A stretch of 64,000 nt of DNA from Opisthocomus hoazin (GCF_030867145.1 NC_134419.1:75511403-75575402), one strand, 5' to 3'; numbered from the stretch's first letter, positions 13,001-25,400 are shown. Numbers and translations: made by a program. The notes: generated from the letters alone by a model not told the origin.

Positions 13001-14909
13001 GCACAGTGAGAAAGGTATGACTTTAAATGTTTCAAGAGAATGTGCAAATATTATGAGTGTGTAAAAATTCAAACTGAAGACTTCACTTTGAAATTCAGCG
13101 TAAACTGAAAGCTATAATGGTGTCTGCAGGGACTGGAAGTGTCCTGGTGACTACAGGCTCTCTCTCCCTCTCCCGAGGTTTATTAATACTCATATTTCCT
13201 GCATCTGCTGCCAGAGTGGTCACTTCTAGCCTGTGATCTTCTAAGAAATAAAGTGTGGGAGGGAACAAATGCTTGGGGATTTTCAAGGTCCCAAGGTGAG
13301 CGTGGTGGTTAAAAAGGTCTCAAAGCCTCTACTAAATATGACCAATTGTAGATTAGGACAGATTTAAGCTTAAACACTGTACTGGACCAGATCCTTTAGG
13401 CATTTGGTATTTGAAGAAATGTACAGGTTGTATTTAATTAGTTATGTCTGCGAGTAGTGTGAGTAGATTTCTAGGTCCACACTGTAGCCACTGCACATTA
13501 CACGCAGATTACAGATTCTTATCTGAAGGACAGAAATTGCTAGGTTCAGACTTCTCCACAGTAGAACTTCTGGGAAATGATGCATTTACTGCGCACATTG
13601 CTGTAAGGATACAGCAAAGTTTAGAATGTATAATAGGAAACCTGACTATACGAATTCATTTTGCATTTTATTTTCTACACCAAACAGGGAAACAACAATA
13701 CAATAATCTATTCCAACATTATTAGAGGATCCTCTTCTGATACTGTAATCACAAGAAAGAAAAATCTTCACTTGCATATCAACTGCAAAATGCTCCAGAA
13801 CACATGGGCACAAATAATGTATATTGCGGAGGACAATTCTGATGTCAATGAAACTCAGTATGGCAGATACGACGTAAACCTTACATTTTATCATTCTGCG
13901 TCCTTCTCACTGCCAGTGTATGACTCACCGTACTATGTAGATATCAACCAGAATTTGTTCCTTGAAGCTTACCTGCACAGCTCTGATTCAAACCTGGTGT
14001 TATTTTTGGACACATGTGTGGCATCTCCCACTCCCCACAATTTTACGACAGTGACCTATGATATAATCCGGAACGGGTAAGCTCATATACATTACAATTA
14101 CAGATGGAACTGCCTTTGAAATCCTGTATTTCTTCTTTCTTTTTATTGTTTTTTATTTTTTTTTAATTGAAGAGTGTGAATACAGCATACATTAATGTCA
14201 ATTTCTAACTTCATTAATGAACATGGGCTTTTGGGGTTTATTGGGGGAAGGGCAATAGATTAACTCAAAATATAACACACACACTCCTCACCTTAAAATG
14301 ACAAATAGGCTAAAGGGCTACAGCCAGTTCACTGTGGATTCTAATTATCGGAGAATTAACAATGACTTATCTCAGGTGAGGAAGATTGACCCTCAGAAAA
14401 GTACCCACACGCTGGGTATCTAGACACACAGCAGGCTGAGGGGAGGCAACACAACGCGATGCTGCCAAAGATGGGCATTGTGCTTTTCCTAATTACAGGT
14501 TTCTGAACCATTTTCATCATGTGTAAAACTCATACTCACTTTTCACGGTATGTGTTACACTGCATGTAAATGACTGATCACAGTGTGTATTCATGAGAGT
14601 TTTTTTTTTTTGTCGCTTTTCAGGTGTGTTCGAGATTCTACCTATACCAAGTATTCTTCACCCTACGGACACATGGTCCGGTTTAAATTCAATGCCTTCC
14701 AGTTTGTTCATAACAGTCCACTGGTCTACCTGCAGTGTGAACTAGTGGTGTGCAGGGCCTATGACTATTCTTCCAGATGCTACCAAGGCTGTGTTACTCG
14801 GTCCAAGAGAGAGGCAAGCTTTGGCCAAGAAAGGGTGACTATTGTTGCTGGCCCAATACAGCTTCGGGAAGCTGGTTCTGGGAGTGGGAATGCAAGTGAT
14901 TTTGAATAA
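909..14909 (+). CDS. DMBT1: DMBT1-like gene 1, 3' part (stalk, CUB, ZP; no membrane anchor)
   Basis: Partial gene; its signal peptide and any SRCR exons lie left of the window. Exons I can support: 909-953, 2441-2485, 3972-4016, 5496-5540, 7029-7073, (8567-8611, acceptor damaged), 9736-9780, 10075-10119, 11885-12035, 12365-12576, 12842-13014, 13688-14076 and 14624-14909 (stop TAA). Frame is continuous through all of them: eight 45-nt phase 1-1 linkers, then CUB (two exons) and ZP (three exons). Within the DMBT1 family such proteins act at mucosal surfaces or in secretions, binding microbes and polymerising through the ZP module. Unlike genes 2 and 3, the last ZP exon reads through its ancestral donor site to a stop, so this product should be secreted. 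The gene assignment is firm from domain order; orthology to a named avian paralogue cannot be settled here. Confidence 0.85.
1074..9025 (-). mobile_element. CR1 LINE fragment repeated in every array unit
   Basis: In each unit a CR1 3' end, reverse-oriented, begins about 120 bases after the linker exon, at about 1074, 2605, 4137, 5661, 7194 and 8732. Each starts ATCACAGAATCACAAGG, followed by GGTTGGAAGGGACC, and runs for roughly 300-400 bases. These copies were multiplied with the unit rather than inserted independently, since the insertion point is the same every time. Confidence 0.85.
8567..8611 (+). other. Linker exon copy with mutated splice acceptor (gene 1)
   Basis: This copy matches the other 45-nt linkers, and its donor GTAAGT is intact. 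The acceptor, however, reads CTCTGG at 8561-8566 where the others read CTCTAG, so the obligatory AG is lost. Because the exon is symmetric, skipping it keeps the frame. The AAG at 8567-8569 could serve as a substitute acceptor three bases inside, giving an in-frame 42-nt exon (8570-8611). Which outcome occurs cannot be decided from sequence. Confidence 0.6.
9087..9562 (+). mobile_element. CR1 LINE fragment, + strand
   Basis: Starts near GGATGTGTTGGAGCAGGTCC and ends with the typical CR1 3' terminus (AAGGTCCCTTCCAACCC then ATTCTGTGCTTCTATGA). It interrupts the unit sequence between AGATTTGGTG and TGCTTAATGG, which are contiguous in the other units, so it inserted after the array unit formed. 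Confidence 0.9.
9736..9780 (+). other. Divergent 45-nt linker exon (gene 1)
   Basis: Last member of the linker series, between TGTAG and GTAAGT, 45 nt, phase 1-1. It encodes [14 protein letters not shown], clearly related to the array copies but with several substitutions. The flanking intron is also the most divergent of the series, as expected of the oldest, edge unit. Confidence 0.75.
10075..10119 (+). other. 45-nt Ser/Thr linker exon of different sequence (gene 1)
   Basis: It lies between a strong acceptor (CTCTCTCCCTGCAG, ending 10074) and a GTAGGT donor, with 45 nt in phase 1-1, encoding [14 protein letters not shown]. It is outside the 1.53-kb array and is not an obvious copy of the array exon, but its length and phase match, so it fits as the last linker before CUB. 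It rests on splice signals and frame alone. Confidence 0.65.
10170..10515 (-). mobile_element. CR1 LINE fragments, minus strand
   Basis: The first part starts ATCACAGAATCATAGGG and continues GGTTGGAAGGGACC. A second CR1 segment (from about 10340, TCTGGTCCAACTCCTCTGC, to about 10515) follows. They may be two elements or one rearranged element in the intron before CUB. Confidence 0.75.
10660..10740 (+). mobile_element. Short CR1 3' end, + strand
   Basis: TGGACTAGATGACCCACAGA, then GGTCCCTTCCAACCCC and an ATTCTGTGATTCTGT terminus: the last ~80 bases of a CR1, sense to the gene. Confidence 0.85.
11125..11275. repeat. AT-rich low-complexity tract
   Basis: About 150 bases made almost entirely of A and T, with repeated ATATTTATAAA-like words, in the intron before the CUB exons of gene 1. 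No coding or RNA feature is visible. Confidence 0.85.
11885..12576 (+). other. CUB domain of gene 1 (two exons)
   Basis: Exons 11885-12035 (phase 1 to 2) and 12365-12576 (phase 2 to 1). The first opens YSCGGLL and contains NANCVWEI. The second contains [13 protein letters not shown], a C at LAKFCSGS, and ends with the RGFQADY motif. The four cysteines and the DYVEVYDG strand are standard CUB features. Together they encode 121 residues, matching the equivalent blocks of genes 2 and 3. Confidence 0.93.
12842..14909 (+). other. ZP module of gene 1 (three exons, stop without anchor)
   Basis: Exons 12842-13014, 13688-14076 and 14624-14909. The first opens [20 protein letters not shown]. The second holds the long ZP core, with INCKMLQ and FLDTCVASP. 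The third holds the ZP-C end with [16 protein letters not shown] and the furin-type site RSKR, followed by a hydrophobic patch [10 protein letters not shown]. The third exon continues seven codons past the place where genes 2 and 3 splice to a transmembrane exon and ends GNASDFE then TAA. Cleavage at RSKR would still be possible, but the chain has no visible membrane tether. Confidence 0.93.
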
Positions 14910-14910
14910 A
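14905..14910 (+). terminator. Polyadenylation signal overlapping the gene 1 stop codon
   Basis: AATAAA overlaps the TAA stop of gene 1. A second AATAAA at 15003-15008 lies about 95 bases downstream and is a more normal 3'-end signal. Either could define the mRNA end. Confidence 0.5.
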
Positions 14911-15002
14911 ACTGTTTCCTTTAGCAGACAGAATCTCTAAAGGTCTAATTCTGTTTAATTCTGAAAGAAACTATGCTGTTGATGGGTTACCAGCAGCTCT
15001 AC

Positions 15003-15008
15003 AATAAA
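15003..15008 (+). terminator. Polyadenylation signal, gene 1
   Basis: ACAATAAACTC about 95 bases after the stop codon, with TG- and T-containing sequence following. It is the best placed signal for the gene 1 mRNA. Confidence 0.55.
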
Positions 15009-15436
15009 CTCTAGGAATGTGCTTACTGACCTTGCCTGTTAGTCCCACTCTGCACCTGTTGTCTTCATCTGCTTAGGACAGAAATGCCACTTCAGGAGTT
15101 TTGGGGGGAGTCTGAGGAGACAGGGCACGGGCAGCTCTGTGGAGCTCCCCTGTTCCCAAACTGCCTGCCAGTTGTAGCTGCCACGTCTGAAAGCTTACCA
15201 GACAAATTTGTGATATCTAAGCTTTTTATTTGTTGTTTTTTTTTCTTAATGGTAAAACTGAAATGTTGAAGTTGCAGTTTAAGTTCTATAAACAAGCTCT
15301 AGTAATATAAACCTCAACCTGGATGTATCAGAGTGCAGGAAATTGATTGATCTTTAAATCTGATCTAGAATGCCTTTTATTTTTTCTTTTTTTATGTTTT
15401 GGAGATAACAATATGAGGGATCAAAATCTTTCCCAG

Positions 15437-15600
15437 AACTGGACTCTTTCGTCATCCAGGAGAACACGAATTCTCTTGCTCCAGGTGATATTTCTCCTGC
15501 ACCATTTGTTGCTGCTGTCAGGCCCCACTAGTTGCCATTTTCACTTTTGTTGGATTTCTTTTGAAACATAAAGAAACCAATTCCATACCAGACCACGTAA
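15437..15600 (+). pseudogene. Decayed transmembrane/tail exon of gene 1
   Basis: After an intact TTTCCCAG acceptor, the phase 1 frame reads LDSFVIQ and then SPAPFVAAV. This resembles the gene 3 anchor exon (LDSSV and PPPPVIAAV). Further on, GGATTTCTTTTGAA and the PIPYQ end match the gene 2 anchor exon. The frame is broken by TAG at 15529 and TGA at 15562, within what should be the membrane helix. The exon therefore cannot encode an anchor. Confidence 0.8.
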
Positions 15601-18600
15601 GCCTTGGTAAACACCTGCAGCTCATCATATTGGTTGGTTAATTTGTTGGATTGAGTAATTTCCTTGCAATGAGTAATTTCTTTGACATTTCAAGACTGAA
15701 ATCCAAGCATGAAAGGCTTTCTGTGGTGATGGCTCACCTCATGAGAAGAGGTGGGCATGACATAACAACTCAGCATTGAAGAAAGCCAGAAGACCAGGGA
15801 AAGTTTGCAGCCCAGTAACAGCCCTCAAATTAGTTGTCACCTGCAATAGCAGGCTCTCAAATCTTAACACAGTACCTGAATCATCAGCTTTCTCCTCTCA
15901 AGATGGTTATCTTGACTCAAATAGTGAAAAATACAGCCTGGGCTGTGAAGAACCCCGATGGCCAGTCCCAGCTCCATGCCAAACAGGAGGGTTTTTTTCC
16001 CTCTTCCTCAGATGTAAATCAAGATCTCAAGTCCTTTCTTTCCATGGGGCAGTGGTGAGTGCATCACATGGTGTGCACCGTGTGATCATCAGCAATGGAG
16101 CTCATCTGTGTACTTCTGAAAGGTACTTCAATAAATCTCCATGTAACGCCATGTATGTATTTCAATTTATCCTTCAGACAAGGCAAGCGCTGTTGAAACT
16201 GCCCTGCAGTGTTTCTTCTTTCCCCTGCAGTCAGTGCTAGCAGGCAAAACACTTGAATGCAAGTACTACTGTTGTACTCTGCTAAGCCTTCTTTTAAGTC
16301 CTGTTTTCTATCAGTTTCAATTTTCTAAGATGGAGATTCAATTTTGCATAAAAATGGCATGGCATAATGAAATGTTTCAGATGGAGAAGGTTTTATGCAT
16401 CTAAAAATACCTAGACAATCTTGCACGACTGAAAGAGAAAAATGATTCTTCCAATCGCACATGGATCCTCATACTTCATGTCTGAATATTTTGTGACTAA
16501 TTCTTTAGGGAGGTCCTTCTTGCTGAGAAAATGAGCTATTTGATCTATTTTCAATTGTGGCTGATTTCCAATATAAATTATGTAATTACAAAATCAGGAA
16601 GACAATGTGCGATATTTGTCTTGATTTCTGAAAGTGCCTCTGCATTTGAACTCAAAGTTTTGCTGTCTTGAAGAGCATCATCTGTAATAAAGAAATTTTT
16701 CCAAGCAACTTGTTGGCCGTATATGGGGCTCTTCTGCAAGAACATGAACATCATGTACTTGGGGTCTGGATAAATCCAGGAAGATCTTATTTGAAGTCCA
16801 GATCTGCTGTGAGATCAGCCCTGCACAAAAGCTTATGTCTATGACTTACTGCCTAAGGCAGGCACCTTTGTAAAACTCATAAATACCTTATTGTACTGCT
16901 ACCATGATGGTATAATTCCTGCTACATCCTAACCTACTCCTTTACTGTCAGCCAAAAACAGTTCCGGAAAACAACTTAGAAGTCCCTCGTCTGGTTTGGA
17001 GGGGTACTTTGTGGGTTTTTGCCAATGAATAAGGTCAAATGAAGCCAGCATAACTTTTTAATGTACCATAGCTCTGCTTCATATCAGGCAAAGGTGCCAA
17101 TTTATCTGCTTGCATTTCTTCAGGGAAAAAAAGACAACTAGCAGCAACAGCAAGTGAACATCATTGGAGTTAATAGTGCCTTCCTGGGGTGCTTTGCAGC
17201 ACAAAAAACCTTGGCAGCTGGAGGATGGCAGAAGGGCTGTCCCTCCAAGAATGCCTGGCTGTAACCCTCCTGCGCCAGGCTGCAGCATCCGTGATTCCTC
17301 CTCAGGGCATGGCTTGGCTCTGCTGGGTCTGTGCCACAGGGGTTGCAGAGGTGACCGAGCCCAAGTGGCCCTGTCAAGTAACCAGTGCACACAACATCTG
17401 GTCATCACTGGGGTCATCGCGCCCCTCCTCCTGTTTTCCCAAACAGCAATATGTATTGTGGATGGTAGATGCTAGACTGAGATACCAGGAGACCCTCATC
17501 TGCCAGGCCATCATTGGGAAGCTTCTGGAAAGCTCTTTGAAGCAGTTGGTGGCTTGGAGAAGTGCTTTGCTTCCTTGTGCCCTGCCTGTGGCTGCCTGCA
17601 TGAGCCAGGCTGCTCTCCTGCTGCACCTCTGGTGACAACGCAGAGCAGAGGCAGAGCACGACGCTGTTGGCAACAGAGCACACCTCATCGGAGCCCTCGT
17701 TGCAAAGCAGCTTTGCTTTCGTGTCTCTGGAAAGTGCGTTTTCATCCTTAGTGCTGGATTGTGGCCAAGGCAGGTAGAAAGGGACTTCAGTGGCTGCTTT
17801 CAGGGCAGCCCCACCTGAGTCAACAGACCTTATGTACCTTTATTGCAGTATTTAAAAGCTTAGGATACTGGAGAAAGCGAGGCCAGCCTGCTTAGGTGTT
17901 GCTGGAGCTGTAAATGGGCAAACGAAGCTATTGTTACGGGGTCCTGCTCTGCAACGTGTTCCAAACTTCTCAAGGGAAAAAACCTAGATCAGACTTCAGT
18001 GCATTTCCACTCACCACTGTGATAATGTAACTGTACAGCCAGGGGAAATTTTTCTGTGGAAGGTTGCTGAAGAAGAAGAGTGCTGAAAGATAGCATAGAT
18101 TGAGGATTGAACTGAGTGACAGTTTAATGATTCACAAGTACTTAATGTTTAAGACTAAAGCATGTGGAGTAGCTGAAGGGCTACAATAAATTTCTGTTAC
18201 TATGAATCTACAACCTACATAATTGCAGCAAATCCCCAAATGGCTCCACAGTTTCCCCCTCTATTAAATACTGGTGAATGAATAGAAAAGATCTGACCAA
18301 CTTTGTAGTGTTATTTACGCTGTCATACTTGCACTAAGGTCTGAAGTTTCCCCACCACTCCTTGGTCATGTACGGTAAGTCTCCTTCATCTATATATCAA
18401 ATCTCAAATTTTAGGTCCACCGGTGTAGTCTTTGAAGTGCTATTAGTAAATACAAATAATGATTGTTTATAACTAACCTCTACTCTTAAAATTTCTTCTT
18501 TTAATCATTCTTTCTGTAAGTGTTCTGCTAACTCTAAGGCTTGTGTTAGTATTGATTTCTCTCTCAAGGTTTTCTGTCAGTTCAGTAAAAGCATGTATTA

Positions 18601-18888
18601 GTACTATTCTTAGCTCGAGTACTTGGTTCAAAACCATACCAATCTTTTTGCACTGTGGGGTGGCAGCTACAAAGGGCACAATGGAAAAGTCAAAGGCTAT
18701 TGTCTTTTTCTTTTTGAAGGGATGACTCATGCATCCTTACGACAAGACAGAGTGACTTCATTGTATTATTGTATTCACGTGAACCAGGGAACGCCAAAGC
18801 CAAAGGCAACTGCAGCACACTGAAATCCTCAGGAAAAAAATATGGGTGATACAAGGGATGAGATATGGGAGATTCTTATAATGGATGA
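15601..18888. other. Intergenic sequence, nothing recognised
   Basis: No exon series, RNA gene or clear transposon seen. 17160-17660 is more GC-rich and has overlapping open frames on both strands, none resembling a known family or joining by splice sites; I treat them as chance. Confidence 0.6.
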
Positions 18889-18893
18889 CTTGC

Positions 18894-19424
18894 TGTGCTG
18901 GCTTTGGCTGAGGTAGAGTGAATTTTCTTCCCAGTAGCTGGTGTGGGGCTGTGTTTGGCTCAGTGCTGGAAGCAGTGCTGGTAACACTGGGATTTTGTCG
19001 TTACTGCTGAGCAGCGCTCGCACAGCACCGAGGCCCTTTCTGCTCCTCAGCCCACCCCACCAGCTGACCCCAGCTGACCAAGGGATGTCCCACACCATAA
19101 CATGCCTTGCTCAGCTTATAAAGCTGGGGGAAGGAGAAAGAAAGGGGGATGTTTGGAGTTCGGTCATTTATCTTCCCAGCTAATTATTGCAGATGACAGA
19201 GCCCTGCTCTCCTGGAGATGGCTGAGCACCTGCCTGCCAATGGGAATTGGTGAATGAATTCCTCGTTATGCTTTGCTTGCATGCATGGCTTTTGCTTTAC
19301 CTGTGAAACTGTCTTTATCTCAACCCACGAGTTTTCTCACTTTTACTCTTCCGCTTTTCACCATGGAGGGAGTGAGCAGGTGGCTGTGTGGTGCTTGGTT
19401 GCTGGCTGGGGTTAAACCACGACA
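18894..19424 (+). mobile_element. Solo endogenous retrovirus LTR, + strand
   Basis: A 531-base element beginning TGTGCTGGCTTTGGCTGAGG and ending GGGGTTAAACCACGACA, flanked by a perfect 5-bp target duplication CTTGC (18889-18893 and 19425-19429). A TATA element (CTTATAAAG) lies at 19115-19123. I recognise it as a common avian ERV LTR type. No internal retroviral sequence is next to it, so it is a solo LTR. Confidence 0.9.
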
Positions 19425-19429
19425 CTTGC

Positions 19430-22400
19430 AAACACAATGCAGAATCTTCTTAAGTATTTTTAAATATTTCTGTAGATCCATACTGTTCCTGGACCATATT
19501 TGTTAGGCTTACAATCAATCTAATAAAACTGAGTGTCAGTGAAAGCTGTAAGAAGACATTTTACATTGCTTCATCTTAAGGTGTGGTCACCACCCTTCCC
19601 CCTTTTTTTCCTTCTGTGTTTTTTTTTTTTCAGACAAATAGATCAATGAGAAACTCCTCTTATCTAACAAGGATATGTTTGCTGGTTTGAAGTGACTGGG
19701 TCAGGCAGCTAAGCCTTGCCAAGCCTTCTCAGCAGGCTGCGAGTCCTTGCGCCATCAGTTAATATGGCTAGGGCCTGGCCACGCATTATGCTATGGCCAA
19801 GCTCTAGGCTTTCTTCTGTATACTAACACTTGGCTGTTATTTATGTAATGGCAAGCACAGCCTAGAGACCTCATTGCTTGCTCAGACAACCCAAGAACAT
19901 TCCTGTGTTTTCTCTTCATACCAAAGAACAAAACCTACTGCTTGGCATTGGCGTGGTCGCGTCCCACTTGTGCCAGGCTCTGTAGAAAGGTAGAGCATAG
20001 TCTTCTTTATTCACTACACTCCCAAAAACTCTTGGGAGTTTTCCAACGGGCAGCTGGAGGTATGTTGCCATTGGTATACACCCTGGTTGTGAAATTTATA
20101 AATTGAGGGTATCAGATGGGCAGTAAGGATTTTGACAATTATCTTAACCGATTTCAAGAAGTGCATCGGAGGTCTGATCTTGCACGGGTTAAGGCAAACT
20201 TTTAACTACCTTGATAGTTTCCAAAGATATCGGGAGACTAATCATAGTAGAAACATTATGTGCATAGCTTAGCAAAATAGTTTTAAAACTGTTGAAAAAA
20301 AACTTTGGAGCTTTTTGTTGCTCATTCTAACATTTGATTTTAATGATCTATCTTGGCTCTCAGTTAAATGTCAATACGTAGTGCAATATCTAACACAGCA
20401 ATACACAAGTAAAATTGACTTCATCTAGTGTGGCAAAATTCACGGACATATTTTCTTGTTATATAATGCCTAGTAATGACAGGTAGGGAGAGGAACAGGT
20501 GAGGTGTACTTATATATGTCATTGCCCATCCATTTAGTAAACACTATGCTCCTGCTACCTCACAGATTATCATGTGCAGGGCACCCCTCCTGTTATAAAA
20601 AGCATACTGGCAGAAATTATTTACCCAGTTAAGTAGAAAAAATAAGGAAGAAAAAAAGAAATGGTACTTACTGCACTGTGCATGCTACCTTGCTACATTT
20701 GTAATTCAGGGAAAATAAAACATACAGCTCAGAAAATTATGTCATGCTGGACCAGGTATTAGATTGGAGATACGAAGAAATTCTTTTTTTAATTGAAAAT
20801 TGTTTTATTTGTGCAGATTTTAACTATTAAAAATACACATACTTAAGTCAAAAAGCCACAGGAAAGAGGCCCATACATTCAGGCAAACATACTATTTTGG
20901 CACACAACCTTGATTTGTCATTTAAAGTAGAACTATATTGATGTTTGCATCTATCCTATTTCTTCACGCTTCTTAATGCTTTTCATTACATTTCTTCCTT
21001 GCACTAATCAAAGATCTGAAAGGATCTAACTTTTTTACTGAGAATTATGTGACAAGCCATAGTATTTGTCTTTATTGATGACTGACACTTCAAGGATCCA
21101 GATTTGAACATGTGCTTTGGGTTAAGCTGTCTTTTAGTTTCAGGTCTATTTCTTGTAACAGATTTGAACAAAGCCAATTCTTCCACATGGGTAAAGTTCA
21201 ATAAGTGATTTATTGTGGAATGTATTTATAAATCTTAATTTTTTAAAATTCATTTTTAAATTTGTAAGACTTCCTACACTCCACACCAGTCACATAATCA
21301 GCATTATTCCAGGTTTAAATGTCTTTTCTGAAGTGTGAATGACAATGTCTGACCCATGCAAGTGGTCTCCCTAACCCTCCACTGTTGTATTACAAGGTCA
21401 GGAAATGTACAAGTTCTCTTTTGGAAAAGATGGATGCTGTTGGTAAGAAATTCAATTATGAAAAGATGGCATAGAGAACAGAGCTGTAGGAAGTTTAGTT
21501 AGTCATTATTCTATTAGGATAAGGCTCTATAAATCACTTTTTCGTAGCAGGCAGCATTATTGCTGCTTCAGTGACATAAATACAAGGAATTTGTGTCTGG
21601 ATTAGCAGTAGCCATAAACAGCCTCCTCAGTAGCACCTTTTGGTCAACACTTACCAAAAACACGAATTGCATGGAGTTTGTAAGAAGAGAAGTGTTGGCA
21701 AGGAGTTTGCATTTTGGCTGGGCTTTAGAGCAGGGGGCAAATTTCTTTATGGAACTTCGCATTATCCATGATAATATAGTTCACTTGGTATGTTTGTGCA
21801 ATTTTCTTATACAACTCTGTCTAAAGGAATGGTAGGGTTTGTGGCCCTGGCAAAAAACTGGTGGCCCTGCCAAAGTTCATCATGTGCAAGGACACGAGGC
21901 TCCCCAGTTCTCCTTCCAGAGCTTGCTTGAAATGTATAAATGCTTGGGGCCTTGAGCAGAGAAAATCTAAAAGCAGTAATCCTGACTTTCCTGGTTCTTT
22001 GTTTCTTCTCCTTTTAACCTCCCAAAGAAGATAAAATTCCTTAGGGATACAGCACTGAGCAGCACAGTGTAGTCATCTGCTTTCCAGGCTACCAGTTCGG
22101 AACATTCAAGGAAGACCTTGCATGAGCTGGGCTGAGTAGGGAAATCATCAGAACCAGCACTCACTATCACTGTAGACTTATACTTTTGGGCATCAAGACC
22201 TTTAGTTCTGTTGGCTTCTTTAAGATTAAGGGCATTATGTAACTTTAATGTGTTTTTTCACTCCCTTAGAACCACAGGTGTTTCTCTGAGCATACATACA
22301 CTTGAAATACAAATGTGATGAGACATGGGACTGCAATTCAGTACCACAGTTGGGTCACAAAAAAGAATTCTTAATCTATTAGCTTTTGAATTGCCTTAAA

Positions 22401-25400
22401 CACCATATAGATCACAAATTTCGTGACACTTACTTTTTTTATGCAATAACATTCCAAGTAAATAAAATGGTTTAATTTTTAAGTAGCTAAATTCAGCTTT
22501 TTCATTGCATTTCTATGTTTAATGAAAGGAAAAACTTCTTTGAGATAGTTTTTTGGATGATGACAAGTTCTGGCAGGTATACAGGATGAACAGAAAGTCC
22601 TTGAAAAAGGACTCTCACCACATATTGTGGTGAGAGAATTAATTTTGAATACATTTTCAAAGTTCACAGCATCATTTAAAGGCTTCAGAAATACACTATT
22701 GTTGTCAGGTTGTGAGAACAAATAGAAAAATATGGAGGCTAGCTAAAATCAGACACGGAAAAACACTCTTCAAAGAAGCTGGAATGGTTAAAAACATTTA
22801 GACAAAATGGTATATAGAGGTCACTTTTAACTTTCTGTAGGAGGACTTTGCTGTTTATTAGTTTGTAGCAGCTGTAAAGTGGCCTAAAAGTTGAGCAACA
22901 GATTATAAACGGATCGGTGCTGGGAAGCAATCACCATGAAACTGCTAAATGACTGATCTCTTTTTTGTGTCTTATATTGAAATCATCTTTCACACAGAAA
23001 GAAATGTGTATTACTTCCCTATATACTTATCTTGGGCTTATACGTAAATGACCTAGCACACACCTGTGGTACGACACCTCTGATGGACTCGCTCTGTTTT
23101 GAGAGCATGTGGCTTTTCAGGCATCTAGGTCTTTTTGCACACGAAGCAACGACTTTCCTTGAGCAATTCCCTTTGGCAACCAGCAGCATCTTTCTTTCTT
23201 GCTGGTCTTTCTCCTGGTGTGAAGGCAAAGTCAGGGAGAGAAGGTGAGCAGACTATAATGCTGAAGAGAGTTGGAAGTCTTGGAGGCAAGTTGTCTTGAT
23301 TCGCTCCTCTTTCAGTAGCCAGCTGCCACAGGCTCCCCCATGTCTGGTATATTTTGTCTCAACAAAGCTTAGAAAGGAAACTGGAATTACTTAAAGATGA
23401 AAAATCACTCAGCTAAAAATGCTTGAAAGAACTACGGATGGTTTGAATAGATGAGTTTAATAAGAGGCTGGAAGGCAAAAGCCAGGCTTGAGGATCAGAT
23501 ACAAAGCAGTGGGAAAGAATGCGGCTGCAGGGTAGTGTAAGACAGGAGCAGATATGTCCCATAAGAAGGATTCACCAAGGTAGTGCTCACGTTCTTTTCC
23601 AAAGACCCTTCAAATGCTGGTTCTTTTGACCATTGAGGATCTTTATTCACTACACTACCAAAATGCCCATGCATCATGTCACGAGAGGAGTGCAGGTCTG
23701 GTCATACAATGAGAGAGTGGCTTGCAGGTTGGCTTGCATCCCTGAAGACTACTCGTACATCCCACATCCCAGGATTATCTCTGGAAAGCAGCTGTGCTCC
23801 TTGTTCCCGGATCATCTCTGTTGGACCCTGGCTGTCCAGGGTCTGCAAATGTAGGAAGTTCCTTGAAACTGGCAGATAGTGCAGGGAAGCTCACAAAACA
23901 TGAGTGTCCAAAAATGCATGAATTATGTGTTAGCAATTAACTATGAGCACTGTGAAATTCTGCTCAGCCATTAGCTAGATGTTGCCAGCCACCTCTTCCA
24001 TGCTTTATCCTGCTTTTGCCAGGCCCAATGGGGAAGGTGCAAGCAGACCAGTGCACAGAAATCAGAGAGTAGAAGACCAGAGATCTACAGAAGAATTTAA
24101 ATCAAACAGGGGAGTGAGCAATAAGAAGGCAAATGCAGTAAAACTGTAAAAGAGGTGAAAATGGCATGAAATGGGTGACTATTAAAATAAGCAGGTAATT
24201 GTTAGGGACAGTAAAACAGGCAAGAAGGGGTTGTTGTTTTAGGTATGACCAAATCAAACGATGTGGTCTGCCACCAGAGTTGGTAATGCATCACTTAAAA
24301 TGTTTGTAGAACGGTGCTTCTGAATTTAGCAGAATATCTGTTCATCTTTTGGTATGTATAGTATTTAATAAGAAGTGTAAACAACTCTACAAAAAGGATT
24401 AAGGGCATATATTCAATTCTACATACCAGGCAGGGGCAGCCAGCCAGCTTGCTGAACAGCAGCTGCCATATAGGCACGCAGAATACTATAGATGTCTGAA
24501 ATGCCCAGCCTCAAGAAAACCATCAAAAGGCTGTATACAGTCTCTATAGTTCTGCTTGATTAAGTCTGAACAAGGAAAGAAAAATCAATCTACTCTATCC
24601 AATACAGCTGCACCCAGATTTCAAATGCAAATGTGCTGACAACCAGAGGTGACAGTGAGGTGACATACAAGCTAAAACTTGGCTATTGACTTCTCTGCTA
24701 CAGAGAGAAAGAATCAGCTTGAAATGCAGAACAGCATTTGAGCAATGGGATGTTGCAGAAAACTCTCTATTAGAAATTTCTTTAGCTTTTCCAGATCGTT
24801 TGCTGGACATGAGAGGCTACCCAGCCAGGACACTGTCCAAGTGTTCGACTTATCTATGGGTGGTGTACAGATTTATTCCACCTGTATATAGCTCTTCGTA
24901 AGATTTCTGATATTTATTTTTGCCACTTTTTTTTTAAATTACAACTGAACTTTTCTCCTGTTGTAGGGACAAAGTAAAGCAGGCTAAGAGTAAAAGTCTG
25001 AGAAATATTGGGTGCTCTGCTGATGAGGTACTACCCATCTGTGTATAACAAGAGATGAATGGGAACATATCTAAATACTTAAGTCATGCAGAGCATTCCT
25101 GGGCAGACACAAAGGAGCTCCCTCCTGCAAGAAACACATGGTAGAAAACCAGCTCATGGATCTAGAACTTGGAGTGTTATAGTAAGTAAAATCTTTTACT
25201 TTCTTCTTTCTCAAAGTGAAAAAAAATGATTGATCAAGGGAGACGGTAGAGCTTTCTATAATCTGTAACGGCTCTAAGCACCACTAAAAATCACAACTGT
25301 GTTTGAAAAGTCAATTTTTGGTAGTTTGGACCTGCATTTTTTCTTGACATTTCACAGAAGAGATGACATTTGTTTCCCTAATCTAACAGTATAATTTAGT

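Noticed and set aside
17079-17751. Cluster of overlapping open frames in a GC-rich patch
   Set aside because: No domain, start context or splice partners; both strands are open to a similar extent.
20005-23656. Shared word CTTTATTCACTACACT at 20005 and 23641
   Set aside because: The similarity does not extend beyond about 20 bases, so it is not evidence of a repeat family.
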